Shown in pieces: positions 1 to 13,600 of a DNA stretch of 64,000 bases (positions are counted from its first letter, which is position 1; each line of letters starts with the position of its first letter). The stretch covers positions 20,843,001-20,907,000 of the forward strand of contig CM076948.1 of NCBI GenBank assembly GCA_039566865.1. The letters run 5' to 3'. The position numbers and the translations under genes were made by a program. The notes below the pieces were generated by a model, which searched no databases, had not been told where the DNA came from, and saw only the letters and a program-made list of their open reading frames with translations. Source of the DNA: Aurelia coerulea (Eukaryota > Cnidaria > Scyphozoa > Semaeostomeae > Ulmaridae).

Positions 1-648
1 AACTTCCTTCGAAACGATGATTTTGCAGTTTTTTTGACAGGCCATATCAAACAGATTTTCCACTATTTTTCTCAAAATGAAAGTGCTATTTTGAAGATGA
101 ACTCTTGAACTTCAGAGAGAAACAAACGAAACAACCATATGTTGTAAGATTGCAAAGATATTGATGGATTTTTAGAAGTAACTTTATTGTGGATTCACCC
201 CATCCACTAAAATCTTTGCAGAACACAATGGGCGCGTGCCGGCGCGTGCGGGCAACAATATAGATAATAAACATAACAGATTTGTTTACGGTTACGTGAC
301 CCAGCCCCTTTAAAGTCGTTAGTTTTCAAGCTAAAATGGTTTATCATTCAAAGGATAACTTGAACTTGATACTTGTTAAAATTACTTGTTAGAAGATTTT
401 CAAGCGGGGAAAAGGAAAGATTTAGAATTAAATTTTTACGACAATTTTAGTTTCATTTTAAGTAAAAGTGAAAGATATTCTTGTTTGATTAAGAAGCTCA
501 GGCTAATGTGTTAGCATACCCAGGCATTAAAAATCATATCAAAAGTTCTACTTGTTTATACAATCAAAATATTTACTTTGTTAAACAACATAATACTTGC
601 AAAGCCTTTACATTTAATTTAAGTGGGTAAAGTGCATGGATAAAGTTG
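1..648. other. Non-coding, no gene seen
   Basis: AT-rich sequence with only short chance ORFs. No splice-supported exon of the neighbouring minus-strand gene and no repeat structure was recognised. Confidence 0.5.
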
Positions 649-838
649 AAGGTGTTTTGGCGCAGTGGTGTAATTCTCTGACTTTGCAGCCAGAACAGTC
701 AGGCGGAGTGGGTTCAATACCCGGTAGGACCCAACCACTTGAGCGTCTTGACAAGGGGTCGTGGACTCGATTAGGTCTGCTCTATTTCTGCGATCCTAGC
801 GCTTGGCGCTGAAAAATGCAACTTCACTTCACTTCATT
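649..838 (+). mobile_element. tRNA-derived SINE, copy A
   Basis: A 190-bp repeat with a tRNA-like head. A box A-like TGGCGCAGTGGTGTAAT is followed by a box B-like GGTTCAATACC. A shared body follows (CACTTGAGCGTC, GCGCTTGGCGCTGAAAA), and the 3' end runs into CTTCACTTCACTTC. A second copy lies at 34211. The head does not fold into a full acceptor stem, so this is a SINE rather than a working tRNA gene. Confidence 0.75.
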
Positions 839-1514
839 TCGATAAATACCGAGTGAGCCAAAATATGTATCTAGACTACTGTTTGCAAAATCTTACAACA
901 AAAACTATAACATCGATTTAAATAATTAAAACTCCGTTGTCTGGCTGAGGGCATAACCAGAAGGTAATGTTTCCATTTAAGTACAACGGCTTTGCGGGGG
1001 GCATGCCAATTTCATGTCATATTTCATGTGATCATTTTGGTAAAGGAGCTCACTACGTGGAAAGGCTAACGCCTTGGCTCTCCTTCGCAGTGGAAAGTAA
1101 AGTCTGCACGCAGGCATATAATTTTTAGTTTGAATTGGGAAATCAATTTTTTCATTTACTAGTTTATTATCGACAAAAATGGGTTGTTATGATGAAATTC
1201 CTACTTCCAAAGGCTTTATTAAGCTAGAGAAAATAGTTGATCTCGTTGGAGGTTTACGCTTAAGGTTGGTCTGCATTTAAGGTGGCTCACTACTGAAAAT
1301 TTCAAAATCACGAAACAGCGATGAGGTGGCTCACTACCAAAAAACACAAGCTTGTTCGTGTTTTTCGGCCAAAAACGCAAAAGACGCGAAAGTTTCTTCC
1401 CAAGAAAGTTTCCTCCCGTAAAGTATTATTTCAGATCAAAGTTTAGTCGTCTATAGTGATTATTCAAGGAAACAGTGAATATTTGAATGTTAAAATCAGC
1501 AATACAAAGCTTAC
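839..1514. other. Non-coding, short dispersed repeat
   Basis: No gene seen. The stretch at about 960-1050 resembles 44930-45000 (phrases such as AAGTACAACGGCTTTG and TTTCATGTGATCA), so it is part of a dispersed repeat. The phrase AGGTGGCTCACTAC occurs twice near 1280-1335. Confidence 0.4.
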
Positions 1515-1652
1515 TTAGATTAGAATCTGTGCACTTCAAGTCCCAGCTTTTATCACAACTCGACAAAACAGAACTTTCACTGATAGTTACTCCATGTAAG
1601 GTGCTTGAAGTGCTCTGAAATCTTTCTTTTAGTGCTTGAGTAGAAGTCTTAG
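1515..1652 (-). CDS. Ser/Thr-rich exon near left edge
   Basis: A 138-bp candidate exon (46 codons), phase 1 to phase 1, with acceptor ATGTCGCAG and donor GTAAGC. It encodes [20 protein letters not shown] and a segment with two cysteines (SSCDKSW, LKCTDS). Phase and composition fit the mucin-like exons upstream. The next exon lies outside the window or was not recognised. Confidence 0.5.
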
Positions 1653-4600
1653 CTGCGACATATATAGAAGTAGAGGCTACGAAGCAAGGGATTAGACATG
1701 TTACTTGGGATGTCATATTAGAATTAACAGGGAGCAGAGAAAACCTTTCGAATAGGAAATTCAAGAACTCGTGCAGCTCAATCTACGATAGGCAAGAAAT
1801 ACACGTAGTTTTTAATTAAAGCTAAAAATTTGAGCCAGCACTGAAATTTCTTAGAATCATCAGATTTTGAATACTCAGAGTTTCTTTCTTATGTTTACTA
1901 CCTGTGCCCTAATGAGCATTTGAAAAAGCTCTCTCTGGACTTATGGCAAATTAAATGAAGCTCCCTTTGGGCAAATTAGCTAAAAGAATAGGGCAGTAAC
2001 ATTCTACACATTTAGTTTAAAGCATTGCAAAGATTCCACGCCTAAGACCAAAGTCTGCAGTGAAAGAAAAATGGGACATCAAATAAAAAGTGAAATTAAC
2101 CAAAATGTATTTGTACGTTGCTATTTGCTAACGCTGCCAGTTTCAGTTAAATTTTTACTGGCATTAAATATTTTCTTTTACAGTTACGTTATTAATAAGT
2201 ACGCAATTCAAGGCAATATTTTAATATGAAGTTACTTTACCTAGAGCATCACTTTGACTCAGACTGACAGTCGTTGATGATACAGGTGTTGTGCTCCAAG
2301 CTTCGGTGCTTGGGCTTTTGCTATTGACTACTTCGCTTGGTCTTATACTGACAGTAGCGGCATCAATACTTGAATGTGTGTTACTTATTACTTCTTTTAG
2401 TGCTGCAGTTGAGCTTATTTCGTTAGTGTACGTTAAAAATCTGGCAGAAGACTCTTCCAATTCATAAATGCTATTACTTGCAGATTGTTTTACTGAGCTT
2501 TGACTTCGAGCAAGCGAAATTTCAGTGTTTACAGCATTTCTTGTGAATAAGCTTGTTTGTGTTGCTGTGGGGAAGAGGAAGATGAATTGATGTTACTTAT
2601 TTAGGCGTACTTACAAAGGCTGGTAATAATTGTGTATTACACTCAATTTTTTTTTATAAGAGACAGCTTAAAAGAAACAGTACGCTCTATCTTTTAAAAT
2701 TTAAGAAGCTACCCTATCTGAATCCAAAACGCCGAGAAAAGTTTTGTAATTTGCAGTCCCCATTTCTCCAGTCACTCAAAACAGTTTTTACATTGAACAC
2801 CACAGTATTCTGCCACTCTACACTTGACATACAGATTGCATCCATTTACAGTAAACTGAACACTTTAAAACATTTCCATTTACAAATTCGTTTTGATTTC
2901 AACTTCAGAAGTGAAAATCATTACTAGCTTTTTATTGATAAAGTTCAAATAAGTGCATTTCTGAGTGTGAATTCTGAAATTACTTGCTTTAAAATGCAAT
3001 TAGGCAAATTGGTAGCCCTTTATGAAAATTTTTTACTTTAAACAACTTTTGGTAGCGACACAAATTGTAAGAAATTACCTGCCAGCTCGGACCTTAGTTT
3101 CTTATACTGGCATAAAATATTTTCTTTTACAGTTACGTTATTAATAAGTACACAATTCAAGGTAATACTTTAATATGAAGTTACTTTACCTAGAGCATCA
3201 TTTTGACTCAGACTGACACTCGTTGATGATACAGGTGTTGTGCTCCAAGCTTCGGTGCTTGGGCTTTTGCTATTGATTACTTCGCTTGGTCGTAGACTGA
3301 CAGTAGCGGCATCAATACTTGAGTGTATGTTACTTATTACTTCTTTTAGTGCTGCAGTTGAGCTTATTTCGTTAGTGTACGTTAAAAATCCGGTAGAAGA
3401 CTCTTCCAATTCATAAATGCTATTACTTGCAGATACTTTTACTGAGCTTTGACTTCGAGCAAGTGAAATTTCAGTGTTTACAGCACTACTCGCGATTAAG
3501 CTTGTTTGTGTTGCTGTTGGTAAGAGGAAGATGAATTGATGTTACGTATTTAGGTGTACTTACAAGGCTGGTGATAATTGTGTATTACACTCATTTACTT
3601 CATAAGAAATAGCTTACAAAAAAGCACACTCAATTTTGTTAAGATTATCTGAACCCAAAGCGCCGAGAAAGTTTTGTAATTTACAGTTCCCATTTCCCCA
3701 ATCATTCAAAACAATTTTTACACTGAACACGACAGTATTCTGCCACTCTACATACAGATTGCATCCATTTACGGTAAACAGCACACTCCACATCACATTC
3801 GTTTTGATTTGAATGATAGTTTGTGCATATTTTGTTATACATTATTACAAATCATACATAGGGTGTCGCAAAAAATTGTGCCCAGATTGCAGGACGATTC
3901 TGACAAAACGGCAAAAGATTCTCACAAAACTTGCAGATGATGTCGATCTTCAGATGTTCAAATAAAGCTTGCTGCCAACCCAGTAGAAATCCGTTGAAAA
4001 ATGATGGAGCTATGACCTTCAGAAAGCCAAATTTGCCTGATGACTGAAACCAGCGGTCAACCATTTTGTCTTACTATACAGTGATAAATAGCTTCATGGG
4101 AGGAAAGAAATAGTTTCTGCGAGAAACAGTTGAAAACTCTCTGATGATTATCAGAATTTTCACGATAGCTATGACATTGAAGGCTGCTGTTTCATTTCTT
4201 CCATGGGGCTATTTATCGCTGCAAAATAGTAAATTCGACAGCTTCTCGTATGCCTGCCATTCGATGAGTGTTTGGCCAATTCGTTAAAAACAAGAAAAAA
4301 CTTCTCTTCTCGACTTTCATATGTCTTTTCCAGGTCAGCACCATTCAACAGCATGGCATTCGCAAATACCGCACGCAAGCAATTTTGTTCTGGGGGAGGG
4401 CGTCAGAGCCCGGAGGTACTACACCATCAGGTCATACGGAATCCCAGAAATTAGCTAGAATTTTGATACCCTATCTAAGTATACAAACGAGGCTTTCGAA
4501 CACCTATCTTCGCTGCAAACCATTTGATTACTTCATGTTTTTCCTAATACATACTATTGCCAGGACTTTTACAAAACCTAACAGTAAACATTACCAGAAT

Positions 4601-7600
4601 TTTTAGCCAATTAAGACCCCAATCCCAGAAATTTCCCAACAACTTTATAGCCCATCTTCAGAATTTTATGGCCAAAAACTGCGCCAAAAGCTGGCGCACA
4701 TCACCGTGTGACCGGATAGTGCAGTACTCCTGTGAAGTGTCAGAGCCACAGCGCAGATAGCTTCGCTTCAACTCGTGTCGAACAGAACCTTGTAAATTGT
4801 CTAATAGGATGCAATTTCGTATTAATTTACTGAACAAACTTTGTACGTACCTTTTCGAATAGCTAATACCCTGATATAAATTTGAATTGTAACATATGGT
4901 CGCGGATATAAAAGCGTCAATGCCCATATACAAGAATAAAGGCCAACCTCTACTGTAATCGTTTTGGTCGGTAAACAGCACGTTTGCCTGGTGTGCATGT
5001 TCCCAATCCACACAGAGCATGGACCTTGGACAAACATGCTGGTTGTCGACCAAAACAACTGCAAGTGGAGGTCGGCCATTAAGGGCAATGCCATATTGTA
5101 CAAATCTGTTTTGAGAAGATAACAATGGGCATAGGGCTCAAATCTTTCAAATCTTTAAAAAGGTGGGTGTGAAATTCTTTTCAATTTTTCTTTTAATTGA
5201 ATGGCTTGAAAGGAACTTATAGTACTTTGCTGTAAATCTGCCGTGGAAAGCTTTTGATGTCTTGATTTTTTTTCAAAATGGCGGCAATTTGACGATTTTT
5301 GAAAAAATTGATGGAAAATTTTGAAAACATTTAAATCATCGTAAATCCTAAACCAAGGGAGGAAAAATCATAAAACTTTCAAGAGAACCATAGTTTATGA
5401 AGGCCTAAAGCATGGTGAAAAGCAGAAATCAGTAGCTTTTCTAATTTAGGATTTAGAATTTTGATGACGTCATAGCCTCAAATATAATCTATGCCGCCAT
5501 TTTGAAACTAATCAAGGTATCAATAAATTGCCGCGACAGATTTACAGCAAAAAACCCTAGCTCTCTCTAAGCCATTTAATTCAAAGGAAACTGAAATAGA
5601 ATTTTACACCGACCTTTTTAAAGATTTGAGCCCTATGTTATAACAATGACGAGAGATGATGCGTCTGTTTACTGATCTTCCGTTTATTTTATCCGTTTAT
5701 TATTTCCGTTCCGATGAGTTTTCTTGTGAAGGAAAAGCGAAGAGATCTAGCATTATCACGATGAAAAATGCGTTTACGCCATGCAGTATGAATCAAGGAA
5801 TGAAACATAGTTTATTTTGGTAATAACAACAAAAATACCGGCTTTGAAAATTTTGACGGCTCCAAAATGAGCTGCTATAGCCTGTGGACAGGTTCCAGGC
5901 TGACGAGAAAGGGAAAAGGAGAGCCTGTAGGAACAGGCTAGAATTATGACATTTCGCCCCTTGTTTCCCTGCGTTCTTTGATTTGCAGATATCACTGGTT
6001 CAGTAGGGACTCAGTTCATTACTCTTATAAAGTGTAGCCGCTTTAGGCCAATATGGTGTGGATCCGTATTGACCAATCACATTGCTAGAATTTAGTTTTC
6101 AACCAATAAGGAGGCGCTATTTAAACTGTTGTTGTTGTTGTTGTTGTTGCGTACAAAAACGATGATTCGGGAAAGAGTTCTCGTAGCTGCGATAGATCTA
6201 TTTTGTTTCTACAGAGGAAGATTACTGCTTGAAAGGTATGTATTTTGCGATGAGTAGGTTCGTAAAACATTATTCTTTGTACTACAAGTTTGCTTTTCAA
6301 TGTTGAAGCTCTTTAAACCAGACTTTGAAGCGATTTTGTTGAGTGTACGAGAACTCCCGCTAGTTTAGGCCATTTTGACACAGGGGACCCATTTTATAAG
6401 AGTAATGAAATGAGTCCCTTATTGAGCAAGTGATATCTGCAAATCAAAGAACGCAGGGAATGTCATAAGTCAAGGAATAGGCTACAATTTTGAATTCCAA
6501 ATACCTGACCTTACACTTACCTTACAGAAGCATGAAGCTGACAGTTACTTTACAGAAATGTTCGTCAGGCTGTCCGATTCATACAAGAGAGAACATCGTA
6601 ATGGAATACCAAAACAGATTTGGCCGTTCTTCGTCGCAGATCGGCTTTAGGACAGAAGTGCTTCTCGTATAAGGGTGCTAAATTGTGGAACGATATTTCT
6701 GTTTAAGTCAAATCATGCAAAACTTAAGAAATATTCAGAAAATGTATCAGAAATACCAACAACGAATGCTGATTCTCTCTTTCATGTTATAATTAGCATT
6801 ACTTTAATTTGCTTATAAGACGGTTTTGTAAACAAGATTATTTCATTTAGAATGCTTTTCTTCTAGATTTAGTTATTGTGTGTATTTGCACGGCCCACTG
6901 TAAATCAGTCCTTCGACTGACGTGGCCACGGTGCCTAAAGGACAAGTCCGGGGTTGGTATGATTCATGATAAAATACAAGATAATACTGTTATGAATGAT
7001 GAATGATACTTTTTTCCACTATTTTTCTTCTTCTCCTTGTGAAATTACGTATTCAAATAAGCAATTTGAGCGAAGTGACGTCATATCGCGCAAAGAAAAT
7101 GAGGCTGTGTGATTGTTCTTTTGCCTCTTTATCGTTCCAAGCCGCTTTATCGAGTTCTCATGCCATTTTCAATGCAAGAGTACACGATAAAGAGGCTAGC
7201 AGCGATCAAGAGGCGAAAAGACAATCATGCAGCCTCGTTTTAAATTGCGAGATATGACGTCACTTCGCAAAAATTGCTTATTTGAATACGTAATTTCACA
7301 AGGAGAAGGCGAAAAATAGTGGAAAAAAGTATCATACATCATTCATAGCAGTATTATCTTGTATTTGATCATCAATCATGCCAAATTTAAAATTAAATCA
7401 AATCAATTCTGAGGTACAATGGGTTGCTGTTATTTGTCCAAATTTGAGTACCGAAAGTGATGAAAATGATTTATTAATCAATCTTACGTGTTACTATTCA
7501 AATTGTTGTGGGACTTCAGAATATCAATTTCGCGGAAATATGACAAAGAAAGCTATATACATCAAATCAGATACATGGAATTAAAAAAATGCAGCCCATT

Positions 7601-10600
7601 CCTACGGCCCTTCCCTCTCATTTTCCTCCTACGCAGGTTCCAGAAAAAGCCTGTTTACAGGCTCTAGAGCTAATATAAACGAAACCGAACTTTCTCGAAG
7701 ATCATATGGCAATGAGAAAATATAAAGAACATTTGAAACTTACTTGAAATTTCTGCCGATAGACTTGGGCTCGTTGAGAAACATGACGTTTGGCGTGCAA
7801 GGAACTGTGGAGAATTGCCATCTTCTAAGGATTAGAATAAAGGATATTATAATCGTGACACAAAATTAAAACAAACACTAATACGAATTACGACCAGAAT
7901 TAGGCGATAAATGTAATTTCTGCTACCTTCAATGGGGAACAGGGTCTGTAACGTTATAGCAGACTGAAGTACTGGAGTAAAAGTACATTTCGAAAAATGT
8001 TAACATTTACTCACTAATTATCCATGCATCCTATTGCGCATGTTACAACGCACTGCACCACAACACTTCACACTAGTCAACATATGCGATACTTAAAGAC
8101 ATTTAGCCTGAGTGCAGACTCAATTGATTTCCTTTGAGAGAGGCTTCTCCTCGAGACTGCACGCAAGCTCCAAAACACTCAAAAGGGGTTTTAGTTTCAT
8201 TTTCATAGATTAATCAAAGCATAATGAACTCCCCTCCTGTTCTAAAAAGTAAGAGAACTAGGCTGGGAACCACTTTTGAATCAATTTCGCAAGTTTAACG
8301 TAAGTCATCGAATAAGCCCCCACCTCCGAATAAGCCGCACCTTTGAATAAGCCACCACCCAAAAATATTATTTGTGAAATAAGCCAGCACCCTCGAATTC
8401 AAATTTCATCTCAAAAATTCTCATATCTACTGACCAGCCTCAAGTAGAAGAAGGAAATCATTCCTGGCAATATTTTTGGCTGCTACTCGAAAAAGCCCCC
8501 CCCCCCCCCTTCGAAGAAGCCCCTACCCCAAAATGGAATCTGGGATCTGCTTGGAATCTTTGCAAAAATTTTGAAGTCAATTTTGCAAATTTTATCGTCC
8601 TATTATTTAAAATGATTGCATAAAGGGAACTTTTAGGCAATTTACCATAATCCCAGAGAGGGTATTTTTGATATAATTATTGTTGCATCACACCGATTTT
8701 TATATTTCTGCTAGTTTTGAAGTTGTGACATCATCGTATTACAAAACTGTAAACTGCACAAACTACAGAGCTTTGCTTCCAACCACCTTTTAGAACTTTA
8801 AGGACTAGGGATTATTTGTAGTAGCCTTGCAGATTTTCCTCAATCAGTTTAGAATTTATGGTGTTTTAAATGCTTGTCAAAATGTCAGCTAATTTTCATA
8901 CATCCTTTAAAAGGAGTTCAAAGACCAGCAGCCTTTGCCGTCGTTTGTTTTTGTTTTCGTGCATTTTTTACAGTCAATTACTCTGGAAGCTGTGCAGAGC
9001 AAGTCGCTGACTTCATACAAGCATGCTGGTCTTTGTACATCCTTTAACAAAATACAAAATGTGTCAATTCTAAAGTAATGATGTTATCGCAAATTCTTTC
9101 TCTCGGAATGTGGCAAATTACCCAAAGTTCTGTTTGAAATATTCATTCAAGGGAATGGGCCAATAATATTTCACACGAATGATCTTAAAGTTTTGCAAAG
9201 ATTCGAGTATTATGATGTAAATGTTTAATTTAGAGACTAGCGCTTGCCTTAAGGTGAACTTGCACAAAGTCTACTCCTCTGATCCATCCCGGAGAGAAAG
9301 AAAATAGAAAGAAAGGAAGAAGAAAATAAGAAGAAAGGGAGGAGGAGCGGCACAGGCGGTAGGAAACGCTGAGTTTACAAAAAGCTTTATGGTTGATACA
9401 TCGAGTTATTCCTATCCTAATATATCATTCCATTCGTTGTTTTCCTTCTTTGTCTACCTATCCTGCGAAGGCGCCATTTTAATCCGATTGACATGACTTC
9501 AAGGGCCTTAGAGTAATTATGCCACTCAAATGGAAACTCCTCCTCCGTTTCATGCTACCACACTTAAGTGGCATAATTACTCTAGGACCCTTGAAGTTAT
9601 GTCAATCGGATTAAAATGGCGCCTTTGCAGGATAGGTAGACACAGAAGGAAAACAAGTCGATATATCACGATGGAATGATATATTAGGATAGGAATAACT
9701 CGATGTATCAACCGTAAAGCTTTTTGCAAATTCAGCGTTTCCTACCGCCCGTGGGAGCGGCCGATCTCCACTCGACGATCTTTTCTTCGACAATCGTCTT
9801 AAAAGCTGGCTGTGAAAAACTAGTTTTGATCTCTAATTGTGTTGCTTTCGACAAACGAACATTAGAAACCATCGTGCAGCGAATTTTTCGATGCAGCGAT
9901 CAGAAGCGTTATATTGCGCATGCGTCGTCGCGAATTTTTATGAGATCGGCCTAGTGGTAATACTCGTCTAGTGCAGATCGGCCCGTAGGAACAGAGTGAT
10001 TTCTTACATTTAATTAAAGTTTATTGCTTTTCACAACAATCGGCGAAGTTAGCATATTTCTGTTTATTTGTTATGGCATGATGGCCGCCAAAGATCTATC
10101 ACTCTTTTATATCCCCTATTTCTTCGCAAATTGCTGGTTACAAAATAGAAAATTACATTTCTCATAAAATATTCATAGATCGCTATATACTATTTGTATG
10201 TAAATAGCTTATAATTAAGCTATCGTGTGAAATGCCATGTGAGGTGATTGACTTGTCAAATAGCATGCCAAATTAGTAGATGTTTAACTAATATGAAAAC
10301 TAATTTCATTATAACCTAGCATTTATGAAGCTTGTGTTTAATGGGAAGCTATCGTAAGCTCACGGGAGTTTCATATCAGCAGGGACAGAGTTAGTTGTTC
10401 TTTAAAACAATAAAACTCAAAAAGGGAATTTAAGTATCAGTGTTGTCCAGTCGCAGGAAGAAAAACCCAGTAAAAGTTTATACGTTTTCATTCCCTGTAT
10501 TTTCCTACGATTTTACCGTTGGATTTGTCTAAAATCTTCAGGATTTCACGTTCTCAAATAGCACGCAGGCTAGTTCTCAGACTTCTAACTCGTAAACCAG

Positions 10601-13600
10601 AAGCGTGAAAGACTTTATTCCATATTGTAGACATACATAAACTATGGTTTTCTTAAAATAAATCCAACTTTCCACACGAAAATTAGAAATTACTGCAAGA
10701 TTATTTCTTTTCAAAACTTCTCTTGAATGCCCAAAAAAGAAGAAAACCCTCTAACTGTGAGAATATGGAATATGTCAGAAAAGTCCAATGGCAGAATTAT
10801 AGCAAGTAGCGGAGGTTTCTTTCAAGTCGCTCAGTCAAAAGAAAGGTGTAATAGCCAGTAATAGCCATTTGAAGAGGCTGTACACGATTTTTGTAAACAA
10901 TCAGAAAGTACAGGACGACCCGCGCATGTGACTAAAGTCTCGGGTTTTAATGGCCACCAGTTTCATTCATTGCGGTGTTTTCTTAACTACCGGGTGTCCC
11001 AAAAAAAACGCAACAGATTCAAAAAATTCTGACGGAAGCTGTTTCAAATTAATAATCAAATGATTATTTTTATCTAAATCTGCAATGATTAGATTAAATT
11101 TTCATTTATTTTTCAGAATTTTTAGTGACTTGATTGACGAGTTAAAAATCAACAAACTTCAAATTTGCTGTCAGGGCAAAACCAGAGCTACCAGCGTTAG
11201 TGTAAAGTATACCGTAAAGTTAAAAGAATGGCAATAGCTGAAACTTTACATGAATACATTAACAAGCACACAGCTTCATTAAGAAGATGTAACAAAGGGA
11301 TCTCTTACAGATTCATAAGTTATCCATTCTTGATGGAGCTTTTAGTGTTCATTTATAATAAAAAGCATAAATCTAATAATTAAGAACACTTAAGAAGCAT
11401 GGCAGTTTTTTGACAGAAATCTTTATGAAAGTGTCTGTTAAATGTTTAATTAAATTGCATGTTGCGTGTTTATCAGCAATTTGTTGCAATTACAGGATTG
11501 TCATGTTTTAAAATTTGACATTGTGATTCATCATTGTTAATGCAGCAGCTCTGGTTTTGACCTGGGGCAATTTTGAAGTTTGCTGATTTTTAACTCTACA
11601 ACCAAGTCACCAACAATACTGAAAAATATATCAAAATTTAATATAATTACTGCAGATTTGAAGAAAAATAATTGTTGGATAATGAGTATGAAACAATTTG
11701 CAGTAGAAGTTTTCAAATCTGTTGCGTTTTTTTTGGGACACCTAGTATGTCTATGAAATGTGATTGAACTTTTGATATCGATTGAAACTTTCAAATATTC
11801 GGCATTAAAAAATAGAACAAATCCTCCACCAAAGCTTCGACTACCAAGATTGTCGCAGATACTTTGGATTACTTTTCTCCGTGCAAAATAGCCATTAACT
11901 ATGTTGTATTTAGCCTAAACACATTCGATGATTTGACAAACAGAGTTGACTTGATGCTGTTTAGGGATCATCAGAATTGATCGGTTATTTTTCGGATGAA
12001 TTCTACCGAAAGCAAATCTTATCTGCAGCTCAAGTATTCATGCATTGTAATTTTGGAAGCCAGTTATTCAGTGAGCAAATAGGGTTGTTCAGTGAAGAAC
12101 AATCAAACGCAAGGATAAAGATAACAATTGAATCAAACGTTAGCTAGAAGAAGCGATCTTTCTGGATATTCCATTTCTTTATATATCAATCTAAAATTTT
12201 ACAATAACAGACATAGTTACATGACGATACCACAGGGAGAATGAGAATAAATTTTTTTTTTATACATTCTGCTAAAAATTTACAATACATATTTACTTAA
12301 TTACTATACTTACAAACTACTCTACTCTACTACAAGGACAAGACCACGGGGAGCAATAACTATGTCTACCCCACGTGGGTATTTACCGGGTGAGTAAAAA
12401 AAAAAACGTGGGGTGTTTGGCGGACTGTGACGTCGCTTGTAGCCACCCGATCGTCGTGAAATAAATGTGTCCGTGCAGCAAAGGTCTAACTTAGATAATA
12501 AGCCTTACCCCATTAAAATCGGTCACTTGGTGCATTAGTTAAAACGTATTTTCTTCGTAAGGCTTTGTATGGGAGTCTTGCAAACTGATGGAATCTTTAG
12601 CCAGCAAGGCCATTCAGCATTTTAGCCTTGCCAAAGTTACAGATGCATCGTGGTATTATCAGGGGAGAATGAAACAGTTTGGAAAAAGTGTTTTCTCTCC
12701 TGATAATACCACATGTATCTGTAACTTTGGTAAGGCTAAAATGCTGAAGGGCCTTGGCTAAAGATTCCATCAGTTTGCAAGACTCCCATACAAGGCCTTA
12801 CAAAGAAAATACGTTTTAACTAATGCACAAAGTGACCGATTTTAATGAAGTTAGGCTTATAATCTAAGTTAGACCTTTTGCTGCATGGACAAATTTATTT
12901 CAAGACGATCGGGTGGCTACAAGCAACGTCACAGTGTGCCAAACACCCCACGTTTTTTTTGACTCACCCGGTAGATAAAGAAAAAATCGAAAAAAGACAC
13001 GAAACGACAGGTAACTACAACAAAAATGAGAAAACGTTTACTTGAAAGGGACGAGGTGGTTAAATATGACTTGTTACCGAGTTTTAGATTTCTAATCAAA
13101 CCGACCAGTTTTATGGATAAAGCAGAGAGTTAACAAGAGTATATCTTTATTGATACCATCGGGAAAATCTTTATCACCATACAATAAAATCTGCATTAGA
13201 AATTCGTTCGAAAGATTTGTATGTCCAAGTGGCCGTAATAAAGCAGAAACACCAGCGAGAAGATCTCTACGTGGTACTTCAAAAGAAGGGCAGAGCAACA
13301 AAAAGTGTTCCGTATCCTCAATGCCATCGTTGGTAGGGCACCTTGGGTTTAAAGTATCCCTGAAATTGTGTTTGATTTGTGAAAATTTAATTTACTGAGA
13401 CCAACCCTAAGTTGGGTAAGATATGATAATCCTGTCGGATCATGTATCCGAAAGACAGATTTTGGAAGGGGACGAATTTTGGATAGCAGCTTCGTTTTAA
13501 AAGCAGCAATAGAATAAATTGCTTCCCCGTGGCTTTAACAATTAACATAAAACATTTACATGAAAATAATGAACTAACCATAATATTACAGCATAAACTA

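Larger units (their letters stand above)
2159..3800 (-). repeat. Tandem duplication of an exon with flanking intron (unit about 950 bp)
   Basis: The stretch from 2159 to about 2895 is repeated from 3109 to about 3800, offset by about 949 bp. It covers the 3' intron flank, the whole 324-bp exon and several hundred bases of upstream intron. Identity is high in exon and intron alike, which points to a fairly recent unequal exchange. Everything between the two exons lies in this repeat, and no other gene is seen there. Confidence 0.85.

Noticed and set aside
649..740. tRNA gene on the plus strand
   Set aside because: Box A and B are present, but no acceptor stem forms and the body is shared with the copy at 34211. 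It is a SINE.
4658..5125. A 155-codon minus ORF as a single gene
   Set aside because: A plausible splice donor at 4850 cuts it, the C-terminal part looks random and no motif is present. Kept only as a possible exon.
7003..7257. An 84-codon ORF on the plus strand
   Set aside because: Falls entirely within the foldback at 6959-7379.
9611..9954. ORFs on both strands around 9.7 kb
   Set aside because: The minus ORF mostly overlaps a palindrome arm (9355-9749), and the plus ORF shows no motif or splice support.
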